Positions 24,674 through 33,704 are shown, counted from the stretch's first letter. The stretch is DNA of 64,000 bases from Thiomicrospira microaerophila (GCF_000934765.1 NZ_KN882196.1:14793-78792), one strand, 5' to 3'. Notes: generated by a model not told the origin, from the letters alone. A program made the numbers and translations.

Positions 24674-26017
24674 TTAATCCTCTAAAATAATGGTCATTTG
24701 GCGGGTAAAGGTTTGACCGCCCTGCTGCTGGGTAAAGGTTAACGTAACCTCGTTAAAGTCAACGTCAGGCATGGTGACGCGGTAAGTTTGCGAATCAATC
24801 GCTACCATGTCGACTTGTGGGGTCTGCTGCCCTTTAAAGAAACTCACATTATGTCCATAGTTTGTTTTGGTAACAGCACAGTTTTCTGGCGGTACATAGA
24901 TATAAAAGGTTTCGCCGTTTTTGCGGGTTTGGCTGACGCTGCTGGTTTCCAAACGATAGGGCGTTTGCGCTAGGTTCGGGGTGCTAAATGACCACTGCCA
25001 GGTGTTTGTCACGCCACCGTATTGATAATCGAGTTTGGCGGTGTAGGTCTCGCCCCATTCAAGGCGCTGCTCAGGGAAGGCGGCGAACCACTTTTTGGTG
25101 TCGGTCTTCCAATTATTTGCATTAGGATCAGGTTGTGTTGTCTCATTCGACAGTATTCTAACCAAGGGTTGCGCTTGCCCCTGACTGTCTTTGAGCACAA
25201 AGCTGTCGGTTAATAAGGTGTAGTCCTCCAGATAGGCTGGGTTAATTTGCACCGATACGGGGTTACCCGATACCGAACACTCTGGCAATGGGTCAGGGTC
25301 TTCTTCGTAGAAAACGGGCGGTACAATCATCCCCGGTGCTGGCCAAACTACAAATTCATTGCTTTTCGCTCGGACATTCGCTAAGGCTAGATTATAACTC
25401 TCCACCGATACTCGATTAGTATTCGGGCAGGTGTAATATGAGCCAGATGTGATGGTTTCACCGGCTGTGCATAGGATTTCTAATGCCATCAAACCTGATT
25501 TAGTAGTGAGCACACCCCATACCGAATCATTTTCTTTATCGGGCACCGGCTGCACTTTAAAGCCAAAGCCGATTTCATCACGGTCAAAATCTAACAAACT
25601 CATGCGATGATAAATCGCGGTCATTAAGTCGTCGATCAGTTCGTTAGCAGTGTCTTTATTATAACTAATATTTTCCGATACCGCCCAACTGTCATAATCA
25701 GCGGCTTTAGCTCTATCACTAGGTTTTGCGCCAGTAAACCAACGCGAGGTGGTGCGGGTTTGATCGTGACCCATGACATTTTCATTGAGCTGATAATCAG
25801 TATGCCCCATCGCCGCCGTCGCTAACACGCTGTTTTCAGTGTAATGGGTTAAACCGGCATAACCCCGCAAACTATTGAGATAATCCAATGGCGTGGTGGT
25901 AATCGGGTTATAAGAATCTATCGAGTTATCCAATACCGGATCGTTAGAGGAATCAGAATTACACGCAACTAAAAACAGCGCGCCCAATACAATAATAAAT
26001 ATCTTAAACCTATTCAC
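24674..26017 (-). CDS. CAP (SCP/PR-1) domain lipoprotein
   Basis: Envelope lipoprotein of about 447 residues. I prefer a GTG start at 26017 because GGGAG lies 6 nt upstream; an in-frame ATG at 26035 would add six residues with no ribosome site. The signal peptide ends in the lipobox LVAC with Asn at +2. Residues about 40-185 form a CAP domain (LDYLNSLRGYAGLTHYTENSVLATAAMGHTDYQ; SENISYN; DEIGFGF), with the conserved His/Glu positions visible. The C-terminal half is beta-rich, perhaps Ig-like or Big-type (WGETYTAKLDYQYGG; the final strands VTMPDVDFNEVTLTFTQQQ). Bacterial CAP proteins are of uncertain function. Confidence 0.8.
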   Translation of the reverse strand: MNRFKIFIIVLGALFLVACNSDSSNDPVLDNSIDSYNPITTTPLDYLNSLRGYAGLTHYTENSVLATAAMGHTDYQLNENVMGHDQTRTTSRWFTGAKPSDRAKAADYDSWAVSENISYNKDTANELIDDLMTAIYHRMSLLDFDRDEIGFGFKVQPVPDKENDSVWGVLTTKSGLMALEILCTAGETITSGSYYTCPNTNRVSVESYNLALANVRAKSNEFVVWPAPGMIVPPVFYEEDPDPLPECSVSGNPVSVQINPAYLEDYTLLTDSFVLKDSQGQAQPLVRILSNETTQPDPNANNWKTDTKKWFAAFPEQRLEWGETYTAKLDYQYGGVTNTWQWSFSTPNLAQTPYRLETSSVSQTRKNGETFYIYVPPENCAVTKTNYGHNVSFFKGQQTPQVDMVAIDSQTYRVTMPDVDFNEVTLTFTQQQGGQTFTRQMTIILED

Positions 26018-26044
26018 CCGGCTCTCCCAATGCATTACGCACGC

Positions 26045-26896
26045 TTAGCTATTTTGCATAATATAGGCTTTTAGGCCTTCGAGCGGCACATCCAGCTGTT
26101 CCGCCGCCTGCTCAACAGTCAGGTTCCAGTTTTTCATCGCCTTAACAGCCGTTTTGTACTGTCCTTCCTGACGCCCTTCCTGACGCCCTTCTTGACGCCC
26201 TTCTTGACGGCCTTTTTCAATACCCCGTTCTACGCCGATCATGTAGCTTGGGAATTTTTCTATAGGGAAATCTCTTAACATATTCTCTACCTCTTTGAGT
26301 GTCTGTTCTAAATGTCGGTTTTCGGATAGTTTTTCGAGCATCAGCATGTAGCGCCCAAGCCCTGCTTCATCTTCTCCCGTAAGATGATTAAGTCGCTGAA
26401 CAATATAACTGAGCACTTCACGCTCATCACGCCCTTTAAAATCACAAAGGATACTAAGCACCAATGCATCCGGTGTATCGAGATTTAACAGGGTTTCGCA
26501 GTCTATGTCATGCATATCGATAATTTTGTAATGGTATTCAAGCTTTGTGTCTTCAGTATGCTGATTTATTTGGTTTTTCATCCGCAATTTAGCTTTGCCA
26601 ATGTAGATCAGATATTGATGAATAGGAAGCTTAGGGTATGTCATTTGAATATCCATTCGATAACGTAGCATGCGATACTGCATCTGCGGCTGGTTATCGT
26701 TTTGGATTTCTATATGAAGTAGCGATTCTTGGTCTTTAATTTTGCAACGCACAACCGTATCGGCATCGCGCAACTCAATGCGATGCAACTCTTGTTGTAC
26801 AAACTCACAGTCGGTAATGGGCAACTTTAACAAATAAAGTGCAATGTCCTCTGTAATCGCTTGGATGATTTCTTTGCTAATAATATCTTTTTTCAT
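26045..26896 (-). CDS. Rpn/PD-(D/E)XK nuclease family transposase-like protein
   Basis: Protein of 283 residues of the Rpn-like PD-(D/E)XK family: a charged N-terminus, the nuclease core with ADTVVRCKIKDQESLLHIEIQND (D...E.Q pattern) and QYRMLRYRMDIQMTYPKLPIHQYLIYIG, then a helical part. These proteins act as DNA endonucleases that promote recombination and often sit in variable regions. Near the C-terminus is a GRQE tetrapeptide repeated four times (12-bp DNA repeat at 26164-26211), typical of this family. No clear ribosome site precedes the ATG. It could instead be called a DUF4351/Rpn-family hypothetical. Confidence 0.75.
   Translation of the reverse strand: MKKDIISKEIIQAITEDIALYLLKLPITDCEFVQQELHRIELRDADTVVRCKIKDQESLLHIEIQNDNQPQMQYRMLRYRMDIQMTYPKLPIHQYLIYIGKAKLRMKNQINQHTEDTKLEYHYKIIDMHDIDCETLLNLDTPDALVLSILCDFKGRDEREVLSYIVQRLNHLTGEDEAGLGRYMLMLEKLSENRHLEQTLKEVENMLRDFPIEKFPSYMIGVERGIEKGRQEGRQEGRQEGRQEGQYKTAVKAMKNWNLTVEQAAEQLDVPLEGLKAYIMQNS
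26164..26211. repeat. 12-bp tandem repeat in Rpn-like gene
   Basis: TTCCTGACGCCC repeated four times with single-base C/T and C/G variants, encoding (GRQE)4 on the minus strand. Copy-number change would stay in frame. Confidence 0.9.
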
Positions 26897-26916
26897 AATG
26901 CCATATTAGCATAACT

Positions 26917-26941
26917 AAACACCGAATAGTGTGCGGTGTTT
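26917..26941. terminator. Hairpin at end of alcohol dehydrogenase gene
   Basis: Perfect 8-bp stem AAACACCG/CGGTGTTT with 9-nt loop, overlapping the alcohol dehydrogenase stop codon and lying just upstream of the Rpn-like start. No T-run, so weak as an intrinsic terminator; it could also be a regulatory site for the Rpn-like gene. Confidence 0.4.
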
Positions 26942-28112
26942 ATCTACCCAGCGATTCAAATAAGGCACCTAATAGGTCTTGGTCTGACAGGACCACGGGG
27001 TTGCCTAACATGCTACCCGCGCGACATTGGTCTATTACTGGCCCTAAATTGGTTTTTGTCAAACCAAAATCCGCCAGACCTTGCGGCACATACTGTTGCA
27101 CAAGATGGTCAATATGACTGATTAATGCATTCGCTTCAGACTTGCCCGTCAGCAAGGCCGCAACCTGCTTGTATTTTGCCAGCGTTTTTTGGGCATGAGC
27201 CGCATCTGAATCCGGCAAGGCTTGAATGTTCATTCGTGTTATCGGCGCAAGCAAGCGGGCGCAGACTAATCCGTGTGGCGCTTCAAAGTAGGCACCAACC
27301 GGGCCGGCCAGCCCATGCACCGCCCCTAAGCCGGCATTCGCCAGTGTCATGCCTGAAAAACTTGCCGCCAACATCAGTCGGCTATAACCTTGTTGCTGAC
27401 GCGCTTGATCGTCTGACTCCAGCAGCGCAAACGCACCATTAAATAGCTGAATGCCTTGCCATGCGAGCGCATCGGTCATCGGATTGGCTTTCAGGGTGAC
27501 ATAAGATTCAAGCAATTGGGTAAAGGCATCCATCGCGGTTGGATAAAGCACCGATTTTGGGCAAGAAACTAACAGCGAGGGATCCAACCAGGCCTGGTTG
27601 GCGAGCAGTCGGTCATCACGAAAAGATTTTTTGAATTCACCATGACGCGATATCACCGCGTTTTTAGTGGTTTCTGAACCTGTTCCCGCTGTAGTAGGTA
27701 TCGCCCAAAAGGGCACGGGCTGAGTTTGCAGTTTGCGCCCGCAGCCCACACCTTCGAGGTAATCCACTACGGAATGACGCTCAGGTAATAGGCCCGCTAT
27801 CGCTTTAGCGGCATCCAATACACTGCCGCCGCCAAAACCAATCACCAGCTCAATATCTTGTGGTGCTTCCTTAACAATCTGATCGATCAGGTCGGGTGAA
27901 GGTTCACCTTGCACCACACAGCGCAGGACGTTGCGCTGCGCTAATACCTTTGCTAATCGTGAGTCAACATAGTGTTGGTTCACATAGCCGCTAGACACCA
28001 GCAAAATGGATTGCTGGCTCGCCGCCAGGATCGCATCAGAAAGTTTAGTTTGCGTGACTTGCCAACCAAATTCAATCGCCGGCATTTGAGCAAAGTTAAA
28101 TGGAGGTATCAT
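26940..28112 (-). CDS. Iron-containing alcohol dehydrogenase family protein
   Basis: Cytoplasmic group III dehydrogenase of 390 residues. The NAD(P)-binding GGGSVLDAAKA lies at 94-104, the AIPTTAGTGSETTKNAV segment follows at about 140, and HGLAGPVGAYFEAPHGLVCARLL near residue 265-287 carries the metal-binding histidines. The substrate (primary alcohol, aldehyde, glycerol-like compound or a phosphonate intermediate) cannot be read from sequence. It starts 4 nt after the YfaZ-like gene ends, so it is probably cotranscribed with the envelope genes upstream, though with no obvious functional link. It has a perfect HIP-like palindrome at 27586-27599. Confidence 0.88.
   Translation of the reverse strand: MIPPFNFAQMPAIEFGWQVTQTKLSDAILAASQQSILLVSSGYVNQHYVDSRLAKVLAQRNVLRCVVQGEPSPDLIDQIVKEAPQDIELVIGFGGGSVLDAAKAIAGLLPERHSVVDYLEGVGCGRKLQTQPVPFWAIPTTAGTGSETTKNAVISRHGEFKKSFRDDRLLANQAWLDPSLLVSCPKSVLYPTAMDAFTQLLESYVTLKANPMTDALAWQGIQLFNGAFALLESDDQARQQQGYSRLMLAASFSGMTLANAGLGAVHGLAGPVGAYFEAPHGLVCARLLAPITRMNIQALPDSDAAHAQKTLAKYKQVAALLTGKSEANALISHIDHLVQQYVPQGLADFGLTKTNLGPVIDQCRAGSMLGNPVVLSDQDLLGALFESLGR
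27586..27599. repeat. HIP-like palindrome, perfect copy (in alcohol dehydrogenase gene)
   Basis: AACCAGGCCTGGTT flanked by C and G (16-bp symmetry); encodes NQAWL. Confidence 0.95.
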
Positions 28113-28116
28113 GTGT

Positions 28117-28689
28117 TTAAAAACTCAACTCAATGCCAATGTGTACACCCTTGTCAAAATGAATATCAGAAACATTCTCCATTTTGATTTTTAACTGGCG
28201 ATAACCAACATATCCAGTCATGCTACGCATCAATCGAGCACTATAGCGCAAATCTAACTCTACAAGTGAGTCACCATCACCCGTTGTAAGGACTTTAGGA
28301 CTATATAGATAACCGGCGGTTATCGCGGTCGGAATCGTCGTGGGCATCCAGTAACTAGCCTGTATACCCAGTAACACACCAAGTGCATCAATGCCTGAAT
28401 CCATTGTCAGATAGGCTAGTTTGGCTTTAATTCCAATATCGGTATTAGGGTCTAACAGACCTTTACCTTTATAAAGCACACTCGCATCTAGCGCGTAATT
28501 TTTATCATCATCAAACTGAAAACCTGCATCTAGCCGATAAATATCTCGCACCCACTCCGTTTCGGTAAAAAGGCTTAACTTTGCCGTTTCATCAGCCAAC
28601 TGCAACCCAAACCCAGGACGCTCGGCAATCGCATACCCCGAGAACAACCCGGCTAACCCAAAGGTACAAACTTGTACTAGCTTTTTCAT
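28117..28689 (-). CDS. YfaZ-family outer-membrane protein
   Basis: About 190 residues from the ATG at 28689 (MKKLVQVCTFGLAG...AIA), chosen over an upstream in-frame start because GGGGAAG lies just before it and a signal peptide results. The mature part alternates hydrophobic and polar residues as in a small beta-barrel (YALDASVLYKG, GIKAKLAYLTMD, VELDLRYSARL, TGYVGYRQLKIKM) and ends in GIELSF, a typical outer-membrane C-terminus with terminal Phe. This fits the YfaZ family. Role unknown. The gene is followed by the alcohol dehydrogenase after 4 nt. Confidence 0.75.
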   Translation of the reverse strand: MKKLVQVCTFGLAGLFSGYAIAERPGFGLQLADETAKLSLFTETEWVRDIYRLDAGFQFDDDKNYALDASVLYKGKGLLDPNTDIGIKAKLAYLTMDSGIDALGVLLGIQASYWMPTTIPTAITAGYLYSPKVLTTGDGDSLVELDLRYSARLMRSMTGYVGYRQLKIKMENVSDIHFDKGVHIGIELSF

Positions 28690-28711
28690 TGCTTCCCCTT
28701 TTATTATTTTG

Positions 28712-28900
28712 CTATTTTTTATGTGATTCAATAAACTGTTTTATGGAATCACCCTTTTCACCCAAGTCTTCAACCGTCTGCTCGGTAGTGGATAGGGCTT
28801 TAGAAGCCCAATCACGTGCACTAAACCAATCAAACATAATCGCAGATGCAACAAACGCGATCAACAAGCCGATAAACATAATGCGTCCGATCATTTTCAT
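28712..28900 (-). CDS. Small single-pass membrane protein
   Basis: 62 residues: one hydrophobic segment (about 4-24, IGRIMFIGLLIAFVASAIMF) followed by an amphipathic charged tail (TTEQTVEDLGEKGDSIKQFIESHKK). It fits neatly between the lipoprotein gene (6 nt upstream) and the YfaZ-like gene, with AAAGGG upstream of its ATG (in the lipoprotein stop region), so I take it as real. No family recognised; likely an envelope stress or assembly accessory. Confidence 0.65.
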   Translation of the reverse strand: MKMIGRIMFIGLLIAFVASAIMFDWFSARDWASKALSTTEQTVEDLGEKGDSIKQFIESHKK

Positions 28901-28906
28901 CCCTTT

Positions 28907-29407
28907 TTAAAAGCGCTGGATACGCTGCATTTTTTCAATTTTATTTTCGGCTTGCCAAACAGGTATCGCTTGACCTACCGCACTCAACTGCCAGCGCAGC
29001 GCATACAGGCTTCTGCGCTCGCTGTCGGTTTGGGTTAACTGACGTGTAATACGCAGGGTCATCACAAAATCAGCCGCTGAGTCCTTTTCCACCAGCATAA
29101 CTTGTTTGCTTGCCAACAAAGCTTGCTGCAGACTACGCTGCGCTGCCACCAAATCGATCGCTTCTTGCGTTTGATTATCAATAGGCTGCACATAAATGGC
29201 TGGCAAACGATGATGTTGTGTTACAAAATCCCTGTGCCAAGGATACACCCACATATCCTCGACCAAGGGCGGCGTTATTTGGTCAAAATCATGCCGCTCC
29301 AAACCCGGTGCCTCATCAAAACCGGTTTGAGGACTTAAAGGCACCACTGTTTTTTGCGCACATCCGACTAGCAAAATCAGCGCTGCAATTGAAAAAAGCC
29401 ACTTCAT
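28907..29407 (-). CDS. Lipoprotein, possibly LpoB-like
   Basis: 166-residue lipoprotein with lipobox LVGC (Cys16) and Ala at +2, predicting outer-membrane anchoring. The mature part has the alternation of a small alpha/beta domain: YVQPIDNQTQEAIDLVAAQRSLQQALLASKQVMLVEK then DFVMTLRITRQLTQ. This loosely recalls LpoB/CsgG-type periplasmic domains (penicillin-binding-protein activator fold), where a strand with N-Q/T follows and a helix precedes an [F/L]V strand; I hold this only as a suggestion. It heads a small-membrane-protein/YfaZ unit on the minus strand. Confidence 0.65.
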   Translation of the reverse strand: MKWLFSIAALILLVGCAQKTVVPLSPQTGFDEAPGLERHDFDQITPPLVEDMWVYPWHRDFVTQHHRLPAIYVQPIDNQTQEAIDLVAAQRSLQQALLASKQVMLVEKDSAADFVMTLRITRQLTQTDSERRSLYALRWQLSAVGQAIPVWQAENKIEKMQRIQRF

Positions 29408-29473
29408 ACCCTACTCTCCTCATTGGTTAATCATCAGGTTAAATTATCGGCTTATGTGTTAAAAACTTGAGTA

Positions 29474-30754
29474 CTAGCCGCGCTGCCAATGGCGAACAGC
29501 AAAACGGGCGGGATGGCTCGCCGCATAGAGTTTAGCGCTCAAGGGCGGCGGCTTGCCCACTAGCTGAGCGCTAATGAGCTCGGCGGCTAAAAACACCGAC
29601 ATCAAGCCACGCGCACCGTGACCATTGCTAACATATAAACCCGGCTGATAAACCACGGGTGGAAAACGATACGGCGTGTGACTGGACGACGCAGAAAAAT
29701 ACTGCCTCATCATCCAATCAAAATCGGGCTGCGCACCGATAATTGGCAAATGATCTGGCGTGGTAGGGCGAAAACTCACGCGCCCCAGCGCCCCTTTAGT
29801 CGTTGAACACAACCAATCTGGCAAACTGGCTTGCACCATGGCTCTGTTTTGTTGATCGGCTTGTTCGGATGATTCAGGCGACAAGTCCGGTGCCTCAAAG
29901 GTAGCACCGGTGACCGCATAGCCCTTTGGGGCGGGGGCGGAGTACCCCTGATGGGCGACCGCACACTTTAAAACCCAGGCCTGGTGCTCAGGCTTAAGCG
30001 ATGTAACTTGGCCTTTTACAGGACGAATCGGCAAACTAAACACCTCATTTAACCCGGAAATGGCGCCGGTTGCCACGACCAGCACATCCGCCTGCCAGCC
30101 ACGATTTGGGGTACTTATCAACCAGGCCTGGTTGCGCTTATCGTACTCGGCGGCCAAAACCGGACAGGCATACTTAACACTTACCCCCGAGTGGGCTAAA
30201 CAATATTTTACAATGGAGGGCGGATTCAGCCAGCCCGCATTGGGAAAAAACAAGCCTGATTGCGCCGTCTTCCCGCCTAGTTTTTGACTCGCTTGCGCGG
30301 CATCACACCAGTGTGCCAGTCCACTCAAATGCGCAACACGCTGGACGGCTTGCTGCATCCGCTGCCGATTTTTTTCATCCACCGCCAAATGCATTAGACC
30401 GGATAGCTCACCGCTTATCTGACCCGTTGCAAGCCGAGGCTGAACAAAAGCCAAGCTCGCCTGCAAGCCTTGTGCATACCATTGACTGCGCAGATTCCAA
30501 TCGGCTGTCACCAGAGGATGCAATGCGCCCGCCAGATTGCCCGACGCCCCTTGAGCCATGCTATGGGCTTGCTCCAACACCTGCACCTGCAAGCCGAGCT
30601 GGGCAAGCTGATAAGCAGCGCTCGCCCCGGCCAAGCCCGCACCAATAACTATCGCGGTTTTGGGTTCGCGCCCGGTTTGCTGAAAAAATGACGCCGGCGG
30701 TTCGTACCAAGGTGTTTTCGATTTGTACCATTGTGTTTGTTGCAAAATAACCAC
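29474..30754 (-). CDS. mnmC: Stand-alone FAD-dependent tRNA-modification oxidoreductase (MnmC2)
   Basis: FAD-dependent oxidoreductase of about 426 residues matching the C-terminal half of MnmC, which removes the carboxymethyl group from cmnm5s2U34 of tRNA. Seen: dinucleotide-binding AIVIGAGLAGASAAYQLAQLG near 34-54, the family-specific ASGNLAGALHPL, and C-terminal SNGHGARGLMSVFLAAEL. The N-terminal PWYEPPASFFQQ corresponds to the interdomain linker of fused MnmC, but no methyltransferase domain precedes it. The start is uncertain: GTG at 30754 without a clear ribosome site. It carries two copies of the palindrome (29973-29986, 30120-30133). Confidence 0.8.
   Translation of the reverse strand: MVILQQTQWYKSKTPWYEPPASFFQQTGREPKTAIVIGAGLAGASAAYQLAQLGLQVQVLEQAHSMAQGASGNLAGALHPLVTADWNLRSQWYAQGLQASLAFVQPRLATGQISGELSGLMHLAVDEKNRQRMQQAVQRVAHLSGLAHWCDAAQASQKLGGKTAQSGLFFPNAGWLNPPSIVKYCLAHSGVSVKYACPVLAAEYDKRNQAWLISTPNRGWQADVLVVATGAISGLNEVFSLPIRPVKGQVTSLKPEHQAWVLKCAVAHQGYSAPAPKGYAVTGATFEAPDLSPESSEQADQQNRAMVQASLPDWLCSTTKGALGRVSFRPTTPDHLPIIGAQPDFDWMMRQYFSASSSHTPYRFPPVVYQPGLYVSNGHGARGLMSVFLAAELISAQLVGKPPPLSAKLYAASHPARFAVRHWQRG
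30120..30133. repeat. HIP-like palindrome, perfect copy (in mnmC)
   Basis: AACCAGGCCTGGTT flanked by C/G; encodes NQAWL. A core copy CCAGGCCTGG lies 145 bp away at 29975-29984 (HQAWV). Confidence 0.95.
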
Positions 30755-30857
30755 GCTTTAAAAAGAATAAGTGTAACGGACTTATTTTAACTCGGTTTGC
30801 ATAGGGTTTAGGTTAAAATAATAGCTATTATAAATTAAACACATTGGTCAAATAAAA

Positions 30858-31583
30858 ATGAAAAAAACAGCATACGGACTCATTGCTTTACTCACTGCAG
30901 GTTCAGCACATGCTGAGCTTTTAGGTGCCGGTGTTGGTGGCGGTATTTGGCATTCTGGACCCACTGGCACTGTTACCACATCAGGGTCAACATTTAACCT
31001 TGAAAAGGATGCCGGATTAAGCGCAAAAAACAACAACTATTTGTGGGCGTACTTTAATCATCCGCTACCATTGGTGCCAAACTTTCGTGCCGAATTTACG
31101 TCAACATCGACCACTGGTACAGGAACCGTATCCAGTTTTTCAGGCACAACACTATCGGGTAAAACGCAAACCAACTTAGATTTAGACCAAACGGATTTCC
31201 TTCTTTACTGGGGCTTGCCTTTACCCTTTATCCGTTTTAACTATGGTTTTGGTGCCAAGGATTTTAAAGGGGAGTTATCTGTCAAATCAGATACGGCTTC
31301 ACCCACACCATCAAACCTCAACGCTACCCTACCCGTTGGCTATCTGGGCGCGGATTTTAGCTTGCCTATGCTACCCCTAACGCTCAGCGCCAACACCAAA
31401 ACCCTTGGCTCGCGTTTTAACGATACGAGCTTTAAAGCGCGTTATGACATTATCGGATTTGGCTTAAAACTCGGTGCCGAAGCGGGTTATCGCACAATTA
31501 ACCTGGATTCAAGCGACCTATCTAATCTTAATGTCGACTTAAGCTACGGCGGTGTGTTTGCGGGCGTCACGCTGGTTTTCTAA
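30858..31583 (+). CDS. TIGR04219-family outer-membrane beta-barrel protein
   Basis: 241-residue exported protein: signal peptide MKKTAYGLIALLTAGSAHA, then the N-terminal ELLGAGVGGGIWHSGPTGT stretch that marks the TIGR04219 family, and a series of amphipathic strands (NYLWAYFNHPLPLVPNFRAEF; LDQTDFLLYWGLPLPF; LPVGYLGADFSLP) ending in VFAGVTLVF with terminal Phe. Such proteins are predicted outer-membrane barrels of unknown function. The gene is oriented away from mnmC and is followed 9 nt later by tmcA. Confidence 0.85.
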   Translation: MKKTAYGLIALLTAGSAHAELLGAGVGGGIWHSGPTGTVTTSGSTFNLEKDAGLSAKNNNYLWAYFNHPLPLVPNFRAEFTSTSTTGTGTVSSFSGTTLSGKTQTNLDLDQTDFLLYWGLPLPFIRFNYGFGAKDFKGELSVKSDTASPTPSNLNATLPVGYLGADFSLPMLPLTLSANTKTLGSRFNDTSFKARYDIIGFGLKLGAEAGYRTINLDSSDLSNLNVDLSYGGVFAGVTLVF

Positions 31584-31592
31584 TTTCGTTTG

Positions 31593-33686
31593 ATGCCGTT
31601 TCTACAGGCGATCCAACAACTCAAAGCTCACCTGCTTGCCGCGCGCCACCGTCATTGTGTGGTGTTGAGCGGCGAGATGGATTGGCGGCTTTTACAACTT
31701 CGTCTAGCTGAACCGCAATCTGGCGTTTGGCTAGGCGAAACCAGCCTGATTGACAAGCTTAACCCCCTCGCCCCCAATCAACTGCGCCACCAGCTAGGTC
31801 AAGAAATCCCTTGCGCCGTATTTTGTGCCGAAGACGGCATAGAGGCCGATGCCCTAGGCATTATCAGCGGCATGATTCAAGCAGGTGGTATTTTATGGAT
31901 TTTAATCCCGCCCGTTCAACAATGGCTAACACAGCCCAATCCCGCTGATGCACGTTTTTTAAGCTATCCTCACTCGCTCAGTGCCACTAAACGGAGATTT
32001 AATCAGCTACTCTACACCACCCTGAAAACCCATGCCATTTGGTTTGAACAGCATCAAGCGGCTCCCAAAACCCCTCGCCCATTAACATGCCAAACAACCG
32101 AGCTCAATGAATTAAACGCTGAACTAAGCACTGAACTAAGCGCCGACCAACAAACCGGCTTGGATGCGATAATGCATGTCGGTTTTGGCCACGCCAAACG
32201 CCCGCTATTAATCGAAGCCGACCGTGGACGGGGCAAAACCAGCTTGCTGGGGGAAGCCGCGGTACAGTTGTTATTACAAGGCAAGCAACAGATTGTCATC
32301 ACGGCCTCACGTTTAGATCAGGTTTTGAGCGCTTTTCGACACGCCGAAAACCGTTTAAAAACAGCAAATATAACCGCCAAAACACAACCAGGCCTGGTTG
32401 AGTTTGAGGCTAAAAAATTTGAATTTCGCGCGCCCGATGATTTGGCATTCAATAGCGACAACACGCCCTTTGATGTATTGATGATTGACGAGGCCGCCCA
32501 CTTACCGGTAGCCTTGTTACAACAACTCGTCACGCGCTATCCTCGTGTTGTGCTTTCCACCACCCTGCATGGGTATGAAGGTTCAGGGCGCGGCTTTAGC
32601 CTAAAGTTTAAACCCTTTTTAGACCAGCAATTTAAAACATGGCATCGCGTTTCACTGCAACAACCGATTCGCTGGAATGATCAGGATCCCCTTGAGGCAA
32701 TGATTAACCAAGCGCTCTTGTTGGATGCGGATATTGACCCGCTAGAAATCCATTCCACAGAAAAACGCACTATTAAGCAACTCGACCTGCTCAACCTTAC
32801 CCCTGACCAACTTAAACCGATTTTTGGCTTATTAGTGCAAGCGCATTACCAAACCTCACCCGCGGACCTTCAGCAGTATCTGAGCGCACCGGATTTGTAT
32901 TTGTACGTTGCCTATCAAGGCCAAGCCTGCGTGGGCGTACTGCTCATCACCCGCGAAGGTGCACTCCATGGCATTCCACGTCAACGGCGGGTAAAGGGAC
33001 ACCTCGTGCCCCAGCTGCTGCGCCAGGTGAGTGGTGAGGAGACACTCATGAGCCTCAAGGCGGAGCGCGTGATGCGCTTAGCGGTTCACCCAGACTGTCA
33101 GCGCCAAGGGTTCGGCACACAGCTTATTCAGAATTGGCTTGCCAGCTCGCAAGCGGATTATGCCTGCGCTAGTTTTGGGGTCAGCCAAGACCTATACCCT
33201 TTTTGGCGCAAGCTGGGCTTTCATTCGGCACATCTAGGTGCCAAACGCGACAAAGCCAGTGGCACGCACAATCTGATTATGCTCAAACCGCTGAAAATCG
33301 TCCTAGCGCTTGATTCTGTGTATAAGATTTATCAACAACAACTGCCACACAGTTTGATGGAGTTTATAACTGAATTACCACCAGGCCTGGTTGTTGATTT
33401 GCTAGCGGAATCCCCTGAAACTAACTTACCAGCATTCAATTTCCAGCATTATCTCGATGGAACCCAGCCTTATGAAGCCATTAGCCATCAGCTCTGGGAT
33501 TGGACGCGAGCGCATGCCCAACAGATGCAACGATGGCCAGCCGAACAACAGGCGGTATGGCTAGATAAAGTATTGCGCAAACAAGACTGGCAACAGGTTG
33601 CGCGTGCACACAAATTAGCGGGAAGAAAAGGCGTGGAGTCGCTCTTAAAACAGGCATTGGCGCAAGCCATCGGTGGATGCGCGTAG
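31593..33686 (+). CDS. tmcA: tRNA(Met) cytidine acetyltransferase
   Basis: Makes N4-acetylcytidine at the wobble position of elongator tRNA-Met, using acetyl-CoA and ATP. About 697 residues. It has an N-terminal DUF1726-type domain, an RNA helicase-like ATPase module with Walker A IEADRGRGKTSLLGEA near 207 and DVLMIDEAAHLPV, a GNAT acetyltransferase module (MRLAVHPDCQRQGFGTQLI near 490-511) and a C-terminal tRNA-binding tail. The start is ATG 31593 or the TTG three bases upstream; neither has a strong ribosome site, and the gene may depend on translation of the preceding gene 9 nt away. Palindrome copies at 32386 and 33379. Confidence 0.93.
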   Translation: MPFLQAIQQLKAHLLAARHRHCVVLSGEMDWRLLQLRLAEPQSGVWLGETSLIDKLNPLAPNQLRHQLGQEIPCAVFCAEDGIEADALGIISGMIQAGGILWILIPPVQQWLTQPNPADARFLSYPHSLSATKRRFNQLLYTTLKTHAIWFEQHQAAPKTPRPLTCQTTELNELNAELSTELSADQQTGLDAIMHVGFGHAKRPLLIEADRGRGKTSLLGEAAVQLLLQGKQQIVITASRLDQVLSAFRHAENRLKTANITAKTQPGLVEFEAKKFEFRAPDDLAFNSDNTPFDVLMIDEAAHLPVALLQQLVTRYPRVVLSTTLHGYEGSGRGFSLKFKPFLDQQFKTWHRVSLQQPIRWNDQDPLEAMINQALLLDADIDPLEIHSTEKRTIKQLDLLNLTPDQLKPIFGLLVQAHYQTSPADLQQYLSAPDLYLYVAYQGQACVGVLLITREGALHGIPRQRRVKGHLVPQLLRQVSGEETLMSLKAERVMRLAVHPDCQRQGFGTQLIQNWLASSQADYACASFGVSQDLYPFWRKLGFHSAHLGAKRDKASGTHNLIMLKPLKIVLALDSVYKIYQQQLPHSLMEFITELPPGLVVDLLAESPETNLPAFNFQHYLDGTQPYEAISHQLWDWTRAHAQQMQRWPAEQQAVWLDKVLRKQDWQQVARAHKLAGRKGVESLLKQALAQAIGGCA
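32386..32399. repeat. HIP-like palindrome, perfect copy (in tmcA)
   Basis: AACCAGGCCTGGTT with flanking C/G; read in the PGLV frame (TQPGLVEF). Confidence 0.95.
33379..33392. repeat. HIP-like palindrome, 13/14 copy (in tmcA)
   Basis: CACCAGGCCTGGTT; PGLV frame (PPGLVVDL). Second copy in the same gene. Confidence 0.85.
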
Positions 33687-33704
33687 CTTATCCACCGACT
33701 AAAT

